DNA of 64,000 bases from Vanilla planifolia (lineage: Eukaryota; Streptophyta; Magnoliopsida; Asparagales; Orchidaceae), in NCBI GenBank assembly GCA_023846275.1, contig CM043874.1:23905630-23969629 (forward strand), written 5' to 3'. Positions 13,354 through 25,718 of the stretch are shown piece by piece. Position numbers and translations under genes: made by a program. Below the pieces are notes generated by a model that worked only from the letters and a program-made list of their open reading frames with translations, was not told the origin of the DNA and did no database searches. Within the stretch, counting starts at the first letter, position 1; the number at the start of each line of letters is the position of its first letter.

Positions 13354-13406
13354 CAGCCAGCTGGCTGACCCCACCTCGGCCGACCGTGCTACGCCGCCTT
13401 ATATAG
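13354..13406 (+). promoter_or_regulatory. Core promoter of peroxidase copy 1
   Basis: A TATA box, 'ttatatag', lies at 13399-13406, about 120 bases before the ATG. This leaves a 5' leader of roughly 90 bases if transcription starts about 30 bases downstream. Just upstream is a perfect 14-bp palindrome, 'cagccagctggctg', at 13354-13367, followed by a GC-rich stretch containing 'tcggccga'. The GC-rich character contrasts with the AT-rich surroundings. The transcription start is inferred, not seen. Confidence 0.7.
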
Positions 13407-13523
13407 AACACGCACCCAACTTTTAGGCCTCTGCAACTGAGAGCGCCATTTTGAGTAGTTCACGAATAGTTCATATTTATAGATCAAATACAGATACATA
13501 AAGAGAGAAAAGTAGGGTTCAAT

Positions 13524-14775
13524 ATGGTCAGAGTTTTGATGCAGTTCGTCCTTGCCTTGAGTCTTCTGAGCATCTTCTTCCTCCGGCCGACCTCCGCCCA
13601 ACTCCGGCAGAACTACTACTCCAAAGTTTGCCCCAAAGTCGAAAGCATTGTCCGCAAAGCCGTCAAACAGAAGTTTCAGCAGACCTTTGTCACCGTTCCC
13701 GGCACCCTCCGCCTCTTCTTCCACGACTGCTTCGTCAACGTACCTATTTCAAAACACGCCTATTTTAATCCGTTAATGCAATAGAAATCTCTTTTCAAGA
13801 AAAACACTTTTCGACCGTTGGATGGCTTGGTTGATGAAGGGCTGCGATGCTTCGGTGATCATCTCCTCCAACGCCACGAACAAGGCGGAAAAGGACCACG
13901 CGGACAACCTGTCTCTCGCCGGCGACGGCTTCGACACTGTCATCAAGGCCAAAGCCGCCGTTGACGCCGTGCCGAGTTGCCGTAACAAAGTCTCCTGCGC
14001 TGATGTCCTCGCCATGGCCACCCGTGACGTCATCTCCCTCGTAATTAATTCGTTAACAATTAGTTACCTCTCGATCTCCCTTTCGTTCTCATTTCTCTCG
14101 AACTCGCCCGTTAACGTAGGCTGGCGGACCATCATATGCCGTGGAGCTGGGGAGGCTTGACGGGCTAGTTTCTACAGCGGCAAGCGTCGGTGGTAAGCTG
14201 CCCCAACCGAACTTCAACGTTAACCAGCTCACCTCCTTGTTTGCGTCCAACGGGTTGTCGCAGACGGACATGATCGCGCTATCCGGTAAGAACACAGGGC
14301 TCGACCGACTTGGGCACTTCTTGTTCACATTATTGTTGATCGTATACTTCATCGTTGTGCAGCGGCACACACGTTGGGTTTTTCGCACTGCACAAGGTTT
14401 GCGAACCGGATCTACGACTTCGGCGGCCGAAGCGGAGCGGTGGACCCGAGTCTAAATAGAACCTACGTGACGCAGCTGCAGGCGATGTGCCCACGGAACG
14501 TGGACGCGGACGTGGCCATTAATATGGACCCCGTGACGCCGCGAACCTTCGACAACCAATACTTCCGTAACGTGCAGTTGGGAATGGGCCTCTTCACCTC
14601 GGACCAGGTTCTTCACGACGATGCTCGCTCTCGCCCCACAGTAGACAACTGGGCCGGCAACTCCGGCGTTTTCAACAGTGCCTTCGTCGCCGCCATTACC
14701 CGCCTCGGCCGTGTTGGTGCTAAGACCAGCCGCTCACAGGGTAACATCCGTCGGGATTGCTCCACGTTCAACTAA
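13524..14775 (+). CDS. Class III secretory peroxidase, copy 1 (intact)
   Basis: Heme peroxidase of the plant secretory pathway, expected in the apoplast, where it oxidises phenolics with H2O2. There are four exons (13524-13739, 13840-14040, 14120-14285, 14363-14775) joined by GT-AG introns of 100, 79 and 77 bases, giving 331 residues, a normal length. A hydrophobic signal peptide ends near residue 25 (TSA, then QLRQNYY). Distal catalytic Arg63 and His67 sit in RLFFHDCF. The proximal heme ligand is His197 (AAHTLGF), with Asp275 as its expected hydrogen-bond partner. Distal calcium ligands D68, G73, D75 and S77 and proximal ligands T198, D250, T253 and D258 are in place. All eight disulfide cysteines are present (36, 69, 74, 119, 125, 204, 237, 327). 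There is one N-glycosylation sequon at N83. The protein resembles the group of Arabidopsis PER16/51/73. Possible polyadenylation signals lie at 14836-14841 and 14896-14901. Confidence 0.95.
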
Positions 14776-16281
14776 TCTATGGTTAAATTACTTACAAACT
14801 TTACATATCATTGGTTGATGCCCAAAAATCAAGTTAATAAACGCTTGGCTAGACTGGCCTTATTGACAGTTGAGAAAATCAAGTTGCATGTAGTTAATAA
14901 ATTTTCTCTTGCTTTATTAGAAAATGAATGACATTTTGCAATATAAACCACTCATAAGGAATACAAACAACTATTTCAAATACATTATAAAAAAACAAGC
15001 AACTTGCTAAGAAATAGTTTACTTTTTCATTTTCGGGATATTTTACTTTATTATATATGTCTATATATATAAAAAAATATATGTAATAGTGGGTCGCACA
15101 CATCTTCTTTCCACGTTTCCTCCAACATGATTATATTGGATTATAGCGTATTATAAAAAGATCTCAATAATACATTATTACATGATCATTGCCGACCCAG
15201 ATCATGACCTAATAAGATTATTTTTTAAAGATAATTTTGTCAAAAAAATATGTCACTGTTTGTACATCACATTTTGATCAATCTTTTTTTAAACTTCAAA
15301 ACTTCAAATCTTAATAAAAAAAAATTCTGTAAAATTGTATTTTTTATTTGTATAAAGCTCTTTTTAAAATATTTTTTTAAATTATTTTTAAACTTATAAA
15401 CTCTAAACAAACAAATGCTAAACAAAAAATTAATGCAATTGTGACTTCTTTTCTTCAAATAACGTAGTTGTCAAAACTTCTAAAACATTCTAGTTGTTTA
15501 GATATTTTTCAAGAATAAAATGTGTTCAGGTTTCTCCCATTCAATTTGATTCGACAACGCTGTAAATAACATCTCATTCAAAATGCTTGGATTTATTAGG
15601 TAAAGTTGAAGATCCATTCGAACTGAAGTTTATTTAACAAGAAATTATTTCTAAATTCATATCTAACGGCTTTCTTTATTGGACTTGGCTGTGAAATTCA
15701 GTTACTATATTTAAGGCAACATTTAAAACCAAAACACAAAATCAAATCAAAATCTAAAATTTTAAGGGAGATTTGTTTATTTTTTTTTTTTTTGGATTTT
15801 AAAATTTTTTTGGATTAAGAAATAAAACAAAATTAAGAATAAATAATAATTAAGTTTTCTACCAATATCAAAAATAAATTGAATCAAATTTGTCATTTTT
15901 TTTATTCAATTCTATTTTTTTTAAGTTAACTGATTAATGCTTGCATACCCTTAGTGGTGCCAAACCACTGTTTTCTTAAATTTTTTCTATTTCTAAAATT
16001 GAAACACAATTTGAATCATTCATTCAAAACAATTTGATCAATAGCTAGTTTTTTAATTTTCTAAAATCATTTTTTAAATAGCATTAAAAAAGTCAAGCAA
16101 ACTCTAACTCAGTTTTACGAAACAAATTATCATTATTATTATTATTATATTTTATAAGGATGCATCACATAAAACTCCTTGTATAACCAGCACTGAACAA
16201 TCCTTTCTTATCCTGAGCTTGATGAGCATCTCAAGACAATTCTGGCATCGTATGCTTTGTTGTAAATAATGTAAACAAGGA
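14776..16281. other. AT-rich spacer between peroxidase and zinc-finger relic
   Basis: Non-coding 3' flank of the peroxidase followed by extremely AT-rich DNA with long T and A runs (for example near 15780) and an (ATT)n tract near 16128-16150. No gene or recognised transposon is seen. The same spacer follows the other peroxidase copies at 26971-28476, 39113-40618 and 56033-57538. Confidence 0.7.
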
Positions 16282-16642
16282 TCACTCGCTGCTGTTGATG
16301 GGCAGAAAAGGAGGTCTTTCGCCAAATTTGAGCAGATGGACAACTTCGTAAGCTGGCTGCAATGGCTGAATCTTCTGAACATTTAGATAAGCTTCACAGG
16401 CAAAGCACCAAACTGATAAATCACTGCCAAAAGTTAAAAAATCCACTCACAACATTCTTACAATTTTAGTACATCAAACTACTCATTTAAGACAAGGGAA
16501 AAAAACTTGATGGCAACTTAAACTGAGAACTAAACAATGGCCAGTCTTCTGATGATGATCGAGCATGTGTTTATTAATGAAGCGGCTGCACAGCACATCT
16601 TTACAGCTTAGGCACAACCAGTTCTCAGCAGAGTGCTGGCAT
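16282..16642 (-). pseudogene. UBP-type zinc-finger gene relic, unit 1
   Basis: Read on the - strand, two exon-like segments together give most of a ZnF-UBP domain, the ubiquitin C-terminus binding finger found in HDAC6 and deubiquitinases. The first segment (16642 to about 16517) follows a 'tttcag' acceptor and encodes [16 protein letters not shown]..., with H/C zinc ligands in [16 protein letters not shown]. The second (16423-16282) follows 'ttggcag' and encodes DLSVWCFACEAYL... up to a TGA. The donor between them reads 'ttaagttgcc', which lacks one base for in-frame GT splicing. A possible remnant of the 5' exon lies near 16727-16770, also with a damaged donor. The family match is clear; that the copy is non-functional is inferred from the splice sites and missing 5' part. 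Confidence 0.68.
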
Positions 16643-16730
16643 CTGAAATTGTGTTTCCATTTCAAGCAGAGTTTGTAAACAAACCAAAAGATACGTGAAT
16701 GTTAAGATGCACATAAAGGATTGCCGTGCA

Positions 16731-19700
16731 GGATTAACTAATGTATCAGTTTGCTCCATACAATGGCTACTGTTAAGGCTTGGCATGCGTTATTAGAATT
16801 AACCATGGCCTAAAAAAGTGAAGCATAAGTGAACGTTAAGTAAACTATCTATGAAGCATATCATGCTCCCCAAAAAAATTCAAAAATAAAAAAATAAAAA
16901 ACTATAAAGCATATCAACTACTTTTTTGCTTTAGAGGCAAATCCTGCAACAGCGTAAGCCATCATTCTGTCAAAGCCAAGCAAGCTGTTTTTGTTTTTAC
17001 AGTTTCAAGAGTTATTCTCAATGATCAGAAAAATCAATTATATAATATTATGGGTTAATGAAAATAAACAAATTGAGCAAAAGAATGTGCTTGAGATATA
17101 TGCTTTTGCTATGCTGCACAAACACTTACCAAGATTTGTTAACGGTTTGTTCCCTCTTCGAAATATCGGTAATGGAAAAATGTACATGTATTGAAGCAAG
17201 TTATTTGAGTGCTCAATATTTCTCTTGCTCTAATATACCATCCTTCCCAATGCATTAACAACTCTTTCCTAATATTTAAGCATACAAAATTCTCTCTAAT
17301 AATCTATTTACATTCTTTTGGGATTCACCTCTTCCCCTAATCATAGGGGAAACAATTAACTCACATCACGTAGTACAAGTAATAATTAATCAATATTTAA
17401 CAAATTTAAATCATCTTAACTAATTGTCATTAATTTTATCCCTAGTTGGTCTAATACCTATCTTCTTTTAAATATGCTCAATTCTAATTATATCTGTTTG
17501 ATTTTAACTACTCTTTCATTGTGATATTCCAAATGTTGACATTAAAGAAGATCCTTGACATATGTACATGTGCTAATTCCATATGCATATGTAGGAATGT
17601 TTCTTGTTAAATTTGCAGTCTATAGAAGAGTGCAAAAAGGCAAAAGCAATACAATACTACAACTGACAATATAAGAACCATTAAAGGGACAAAATCCATG
17701 GCCATAAACAAAAAGTAAAGGTTTCCACTATCTTTTTAAATTACATGGCTTGTTAAAATATATCCTTTTGGCTGAGGACAAGATAATTAAAAAGAAAAAG
17801 AAATTCAACCAATCTAAGCTACCAACCAAAAAACTAGAGAACCATAGCAAACCAAGAGAATATGTGCAATAAGTAAAAAAATGCATCCAAGAATGTCCAA
17901 AGAATATCGTACATATTGTATAGTCTTTCAAATGAAAATTTGTTTTTATAAAGATGAAGGAGAATAATAAGTCTTGTCAAGCAAATTGGCAAATAAGTTC
18001 GATAGGTCTACTGTTAAAATAAGCTCATGGGAACAAATCAACAAGACATCTATCAATATTAAATAAGCATTTAATTGTTCTACCAAAGCCAAAAAAGTTG
18101 TTTTTGTTATTATAGTTTCAAGAGTTATTCTCAATGATCAGAAAAATCACTTATATAATATTATTGGATAGTGAAAATAAACAAATTAAGCAATAGAAGC
18201 TGCTTCAGAATTATGTTTTTGCTATGCTGTACAAACACTTCTTAAGATTTGTTAATGGTTTGTTTCCTCTTCAAAATATCTGCAATGGAATAATGTACAT
18301 GTATTGAAACAAGTTATTTGAGTGTTTAATATTTTTTTTGCTTTAAAATACCATCCTTCTCAATGCATTAACGACTCTTAATATTTAAATATACAAAATC
18401 TTCTCTAATAGCCTATTTACATTATTTTGGGTTCACCTCTTCCTTTAATAATAGGGAAAACAATTAATTTACATCTTCTTGTAGTATTAATTAGCCAATG
18501 TTCAACAAATTTAAACCATCTAAATCACTTGTTGCTAAGTTTATCTCTAGTTGGTATTATACCTACCTTCTCTTAAATAAGCTCAATTCTAAATATATCC
18601 TCTTGATTATAACCACTATACTGTTATGACATTCCAAATGTTGACATTAAAAAAAATCATTTACATATTTGCATTTGTTAATTCCATATAATCATATAGG
18701 AATGTTCCATGTTAAATTTGCAACCTATGAAAGAGAAGGTAAAAAAGTAAGAGTAACAAAACAATACAACCACAATTGATAATATGGAGAACCATTTAAG
18801 GGACAAAACTAATCGCCACAAATAAAAAAAATAGTTTTTACTATTTCTTTATATCACATGGGGCCACTTGTTAAAATATATCATGTTAGCTAAGGACAAG
18901 ATAATTAAAGAGATAAAGAAATCGAACAAATCTTAGTAGAGTTACCAACCAAAAAAATAGAGAACCATAACAAACAAAGTGCATATTTATAATAAGGAAA
19001 AAAATGCCTCCAAGAATGTCTAAAGTATATCATGCATTCTATATAATTTTTCAATTAGAAATGAACTTTTATAAAGATAAAGAAGAATGATGTGTCTTGT
19101 CATACAAGCTAGCAAATAAGTTTGACAGGCATTATGTTAAAAAATAGGCCCATAAGACACGAATCAACAAGACATCTTTCAGTACTAAATGAGTATTTAA
19201 TCATTTGGATCCAAATACAAGAACAATCAAACAATAAAAACGAACAAGGCTCCTAATACATTAGTTAAGCTGTGGAGGATTAACTAATGCATCAGTTTGC
19301 TCCATACACTGGCTAATGTTAAGACATTTAAAAAACATTACAAGGAAAGGCTTGGCATGCGTTATATGAATTAAACATGGCCTAAAAAGTTGAAGCATAA
19401 AGAAAAGAGAACATTAAGTAAACCATCTATGAAGCATATCATTCTCCCAAAAAAAATTATAAAGCATATCAACTTCATTTATGCTTTAGAGGCAAATCCT
19501 ACAATAGTGTAAACCATCATTTTGTCAAAGCCAAGCAAGATGTTTTTGTTTTTACAATTTCAAGAAGTTATTCTCACTAATCAAAAAAATCAATTATATA
19601 ATATTATTGGATGGTGAAAATAAACAAATTAAGAAATAGAAGCTTCTTGAGATACATGCTTTTGGTATGCTGTACAAGCACTACTTAAGGTTTGTTTACA

Positions 19701-21643
19701 ACTTGTTCCCTCTTAAAAATATCAGCAATGGAATAATAAGTTATTTGAGTGCTCAATATTTCTCTTGCTTTAAAATACCATCCTACTCAATTCATTAACA
19801 AGTCTTTCTTAACATTTAAGCATACAAAATCCTCTCTAATAGTCTATTTAGGTTCTTTTGGGGTTCACCTCTTCCTCTAATCATAAGGGAAACAATCAAC
19901 TTGCATCTCCTAGTAGAAGTATTAATTAGCCGATGTTAAACAATTTAAACTATCTTAATCAGTTGTCACTAAGCTTATTCCTTGTTGGTCTTATACCTAC
20001 CTTCTTTTAAATAAGCTCAATTCTAATTATATTTTCTTGATTTTAACCTCTCTACCATTGTGACATTCCAAATGTTGACATTAAAGAAGATCCTTGACAT
20101 ATGTATATGTGCTAATTCCATGTACATATGTAAAAATATTTCTTGTTAAATTTACAAACTATAGAAGAGGGTGAAAAAGAAAGAGTAATACAATTCAACT
20201 ACAACCGATAATATAAGAACCATTAAACGGACAAAATCCATGGCCACAAACAAGAAGTAAAAGTTTTTCACGATCTTTTTAAATTACATGGCTTGTTAAA
20301 ATATATCCTTTTGGCTAAGGACAAGATAATTAAAAAAAAAAGAAATTTAACAAATTTGAGTAGAGCTATTAATAAAGAAATTAGAGAACCATAGAAAATC
20401 AAGTAGCATATATGCAATAAGTGAAAAAGTGCATCCAAGAATGCCCAAAGAATATTGTGCATTCTGTATAGTTTTTCAAATCAAATTTGATTTTTATAAA
20501 GATAAAGGACAATGATTAGTCTTCTCAAATAAGTTGGCAAATAAGTTTGATAGGTATGATGTTAAAATAAGCTCATGGGAACAAATCAACAAGACATGTA
20601 TCAATATTAAATAAGTATTTAATCATTCTACCAATGCCAAAAAAGCTGTTTTTGTTTTTATAGTTTCAAGAGTTATTCTCAATGATAAAAAAATCACTTA
20701 TATAATATTATTTGATAATGAGAATAAACAAATTAAACAATAGAAGGTACTTGAGAAATATGCTTTTGCTATGCTGCACAAACACTTCTCAAGATTTGTT
20801 AATGGTTTATTTCCTCTTCAAAATATCTGTAATGGAATAATGTACATGTATTGAAACAAGTTATTTGAGTGCTCAATATTTCTTTTACTTTAAAATACCA
20901 TCCTTCTCAATGCATTAACAACTCTTAATATTTAAATATACAAAATCCTCTTTAATAGCCTATTTACATTATTTTGGGTTCACCTCTTCCTCTAATCATA
21001 AGGGTAACAATTAATTCACATCTCTTAGTATAATTAATTAGCCAATGTTCAACAAATTTAAACCATCTAAATCAGTTTTTGCTAAGTTTATCCCCAGTGG
21101 TCTTATACCTACCTTCCTTAAGTAATTTCAATTCTAAAAATATTTTTTTGATTATAAGCACTCTATTATTATGACATTCCAAATGTTGTCATTAAAAAAA
21201 ATCTTTTACATATGTACATGTGCTAATTCTATATAAACATATAGGAATGTTTCATGATAAATTTGCAAACTATGAAAGACAGGATAAAAGTGCAAGAGTA
21301 ACGAAACAATACAATCAGAACTGATAATATGGAGAACCATTGAGGGGACAAAACTTGTGGCCACAAATAAAAAAAATAGTTTTCACTATCTCTTTAAATT
21401 ACATGGGGTCACATGTTAAAATATTTCATGTTAGCTAAGGACAAGATAATTAAAGAGATTAAGAAATTGAACAAATCTTAGTAGAGAACCATAGCAAACC
21501 AAGTGCATATCTACAATAAGAAAAAAAGTGCATCCAAGAATGCCCAAAGTATATCATGCATTCTATATAATTTTTCAAATGGAAATTAACTTTTATAAAG
21601 ATAAAGAAGAATGATGAGTCTTGTCATGCAAGTTAGCAAATAA
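16731..21643. repeat. Nested 2.55-kb duplication built of ~1.1-kb monomers, unit 1
   Basis: Two direct repeats start at the same 'ggattaactaatg' phrase: 16731-19276 and 19277-21643, the second cut short by the unit boundary. Each contains a roughly 260-bp lead segment and two related monomers of about 1.1 kb, which begin with a 'gctgtttttgtttttacag'-like phrase near 16985, 18097, 19538 and 20646. Monomers 1 and 3 resemble each other most, as do 2 and 4. This shows monomer duplication first and dimer duplication later. Short frames within the monomers (for example 60-70 codons) are not conserved as proteins. The lead segment includes the possible first exon of the zinc-finger relic. No known transposon family is recognised. 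Confidence 0.85.
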
Positions 21644-24600
21644 TTTTTTACTTTTGTAAAAGTATATGTTAATAGGTGGTGTTTATAATAAATAAACATG
21701 TATAAATAGCATCAAAATTTAAAATAAAATTATATAATTTGATTATTTGAGTTATCCTCTTTTTGTACTTAGTGGTTTGAGTGTTGGTGAAGCTTGGTGG
21801 CTTTTTTTTCATAATGCAACTCTGTTACAATTACATTTGATGAGTGTTACCCTTCTTCCTTTCATCTTTCTTAACTCATTTATCATCATTGATAATCATA
21901 TTGAACATTGAATGATATATGATAGTTTATGTTAGGTTTACAATATTATAATTTAATTTATTGTGATAAATTTTAACTTTGGATGGAATTTGGATCATGT
22001 GACTATTTAAACATATTATAGCTTGTGTGAACATGTTTCTATACATGTTATAAGTTTCTTTGATATCATATATATACTAGTATGGTTTTAGTGATTACTT
22101 AACTTGGGTTGAAGCCATCTTTGAATCAACTAGGTGACTAGTTGAGATGAAGACATGGTTCATTTTAGATATTTCATAAGCATTATGATCAAATTGAGAG
22201 ATCATGCTCTTAGTTTAAATGTCAATCTTAGGAAGTAAAATGTGGTTAGCCAAGTACTTTGACTGATGCATAGTTCCAATTACATTGAAGAGAAAACAAT
22301 GCTACAAAAAGTCAAGTATGACAATCATCATCCCATTCATTTTTTACATCACAAGATTACTTATCCTATACCTTTATTTCTATGGTTTCCTTTGACCTTA
22401 GCTTGGTTTACATTCCAAACATAAATGTTCTCACATTCAAATCCTATGTTTATAAATCTCTATTCTAGCATTCAATTTAAAAAGTCTAAGTTTATTAAAA
22501 TCTTAACTTGTCTTAGTCTTAACTTAAAGCTAATTGTATTTAAGAGTTAACCTTAAATTCTCCAAACTTAAACCTCTCAAGCAACTCTATAAGAAATCTA
22601 AGAGCTTTTCTTGTCCTAAATGCCATCTAAGATCATTTCTAAGGGCTCTTCATGTTTTTAAAGTCCTTGGTCAAGCCTTTCAACTCAACCTCAATGCTTA
22701 ATCTGAGAAAACAAGCAACTTTTGGCTACAAAAGATTACCATTGGAATTGGCTTAACTGTATTTCTGACCTATGTCCAAGGGTTAACACATGAATTTTCA
22801 CATATATACTAATCGTTAAGTCCTAAGATTCTTCCTAAAGCTACCACATATTTCCAAGTATAATTAAAGTTAACTTATTACTTTACTTAAACTTAATCTC
22901 ATCATCTACTACGATCCATCCTCTTATCTTAGCACGTAAAATTTAATTGTCACACTTTTCTAACCCCTTATCCTTAAAAATTATGAGTTGCCTAAATCAT
23001 TCCTCTTCCAAGCTCTAGTCATGCATAACAAGATCATCATATTTAAACTAAAATGAAGTATAGTCAAGGAAATCTTCTACTCTAATTATTCATGGGTATG
23101 ATATCAATAATCTTTCATAGATAACACAAAACAATTATGATCATACCACCAAGATATATTTAATATATTTTCATTCTTAAAAATGTGTAACTCCAACCCT
23201 TCTTATTAGTGCAAACTATGATATTAGACAACTGGGTCTTCTTCCAAGGCTTAATACTAAGCCTCAATCATTTCTAATTAATTCAACAAAGAGATGCCTT
23301 TTAAGATAAACCAATCTAGGTTTTTATCACAAGGTCACAACTTTGGCTAACATCCTAACTAATACATCACCTTAACCTAATTAGCCAAACTCTATACCCC
23401 TTATCCAAATTGGCTAATGAGATTTACGTTCCTGTCTTAACAATCACAACCAATCATATTTAGGATATACTTTTTTAACTTGATGATAGAATGAGTATAA
23501 ATGATAAGTATCTTATTTTTTTTAATTTTATTTGTTATTATTAATAATAATAATAATAATATTATTATTATATGCTTTTTGTAATAAGTTTATGAAAGAA
23601 GATTTTTACAATACCATCAAAGATCAAATGATTCAAAATAACGTGATCCATACTTAGTCTTGAGATTATTTTTTTAAATATCTAATTTAAGTGAAATTTA
23701 ATTTTTGTATCTTACAAAAATGATTTTAGTTAAGCTTAACATTTTAATAAAAAATATAAATATTTAAAATTAAATTCAAAATACTTCTCTTTGTAGTTTA
23801 TTATTCCAACCAAGATAACATTCATGAGATTTCATATTTACTTTTATTTTTAAAATTCTCTCATGAATACGAGCATCTACTATCTAAAATTTAAAATTTT
23901 ACTAAAATAAGTTCATTAAAAATACTTAAGATTTATTACCATCAAACAAAAGACTATGATTAAGGATTAATAATACAATAGAATTAAATGTCTCATTAAT
24001 AGAAGATCATGGGTGACCATTTGTAAGCTTAAGCTTATAGTGGTTAAGCACCATGCATTGTTAGGAGTCCTTGAGCCCTATGAGATGGTTCATGTGATTG
24101 ATAAGCTCAAGTTAAAATTGTCAAATCATGTATAGAGGATTTAAGGTTGGTCGAGTGCCACTATAGACATTGCGTGAGATCGTGGATGTTCTAGAGTGCT
24201 TTTTAGAGTGTCACTGGTTGATGAGAACTCTTATAGCCTTATAAGATGGTCCATATGATTGGTAGAACTTAGGTTATGGATTGCCATATCATAAGATGAG
24301 ATAGAAGTATTAGACTTGCATTGAGTATCTTAAGGGCTTTGGAGAGTGTCAGATTATTGTTACTATACACCTTATGGGATTGATTATGATTTTGTTAATA
24401 CTTGTTAGGCCCATATGGATATGTGAAGGCTAGTGATATGGTTTTATAAATTGACTTAGCTTTGTACGATATGTTTTTTTCTAATTTCTTTCACATGTTA
24501 ATAATTACACTTTGTTATTATACTATTACATAAATGTTTTATTAGTAGAATATGAGTTTGGTTATTAAACATAACTCATCTTCTTTATATTATTTATAAG

Positions 24601-25593
24601 TATTTATTATTGCAATATTAGAGTGGTAACCAAAGCTATTATCATAATAAATCTTTTTATGTGGTAGTGTTTTGATATATTCTAATCATAGCTTTAATCA
24701 TCGTTAATATTAATATGTATTTATTAGACTTACATTATATGTATTATCTATATTAGATATGGACTATACTAAATTCTTATTTTGATAATTTATATGATTA
24801 TTTATGATATTATATTATATAGATATGATTATTTATAAATATAGATCGTTTTGATACAACACATATTTTGGTGTACTAGATAGATTACTTAACTTGAGAT
24901 GAATCAATTCTTGGCTAAACTAAAGTCTTAATTACAATAGCAATATGGTTGATTTTTTGGTGGCACATCGTGCGCTTGTTGATCAAAGTTAGTTATTGTG
25001 GTTCCCAATTTGAATGTTAAGTCTAAGAAATAAAAAATGATAAACAAAATGCATTGATTAATGTATAGATATAATTGTATCATAAGAAAAAATAATATTG
25101 CACAATAGAGATGTAGCATATTCACTCTTTGATTCAATAGGAAATCTATATTTGCCTTTAGTGTTGAATTATTATGATTGGACTTATTCAAGTATCTACT
25201 TTGGATTCTCTCCAACATGTCAACCGAAAAAAAAAATTAGAAGAACACCTACGGGGCTCTAAGTTCACCCAAGTGGCTTCCACGTTCCCGATGCTTAGAC
25301 ATTTGTCTTATTTGATTCAAAAACCTCATCAATTATTTGTTACTATTAATATCACCTTTTTAAGATTTCTTATACCGAAGGATTTTCTTTGGCCAAAAAT
25401 CTTATAAAATATAATTTTAACTAAATTTCAGAACTAGAAGACATTTCCAAAGCTAAAAGTTAAAAAGGGATAAAGAGCTTCTACCTTCATCGCACAAACG
25501 AGACTTGTTCTTCCATCCTTCCTTGGTATACTAATCCACATCAATGTCCAGCCAGCTGGCTGACCCCACCTCGGCCGACCGTGCTACGCCGCC

Positions 25594-25601
25594 TTATATA
25601 G
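25594..25601 (+). promoter_or_regulatory. TATA box of peroxidase copy 2
   Basis: 'ttatatag' in the same GC-rich promoter context as copy 1, 118 bases from its end to the ATG. The upstream 14-bp palindrome is also conserved at 25549-25562. Confidence 0.7.
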
Positions 25602-25718
25602 AACACGCACCCAACTTTTAGGCCTCTGCAACTGAGAGCGCCATTTTGAGTAGTTCACGAATAGTTCATATTTATAGATCAAATACAGATACATAAAGAG
25701 AGAAAAGTAGGGTTCAAT

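Larger units (their letters stand above)
4999..21643. repeat. Tandem array unit 1 (longest, with 4.46 kb extra)
   Basis: First unit of the array. It starts where the unique flank reads into 'ttttttacttttgtaaaa', the sequence that also begins units 2-5. It contains a leader (4999-6753), a 4.46-kb block absent from other units (6754-11215), a second leader part (11216-13398), a peroxidase gene (13524-14775), a spacer, a zinc-finger relic (16282-16642) and a dimeric 2.55-kb repeat (16731-21643). The leader up to about 11.38 kb differs from units 2-5 at more than twenty places in under 2 kb. From there to 21643 it matches units 2-4 with only a handful of substitutions. Confidence 0.95.

Noticed and set aside
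13389..13724. 111-codon - strand frame over peroxidase exon 1, and similar antisense frames over exons 2-4
   Set aside because: Antisense to a clear peroxidase gene; GC-rich coding DNA often leaves open antisense frames. No domain is seen.
16152..16382. 76-codon frame on the - strand (MFRRFSHCSQ...)
   Set aside because: It overlaps the second zinc-finger exon in a different frame. The conserved, motif-bearing frame is the ZnF-UBP one, so this is a shadow.
17728..18134. Short hydrophobic - strand frames in the nested repeat (62-67 codons)
   Set aside because: The equivalent places in the other monomers are interrupted or changed, so there is no sign of protein conservation.
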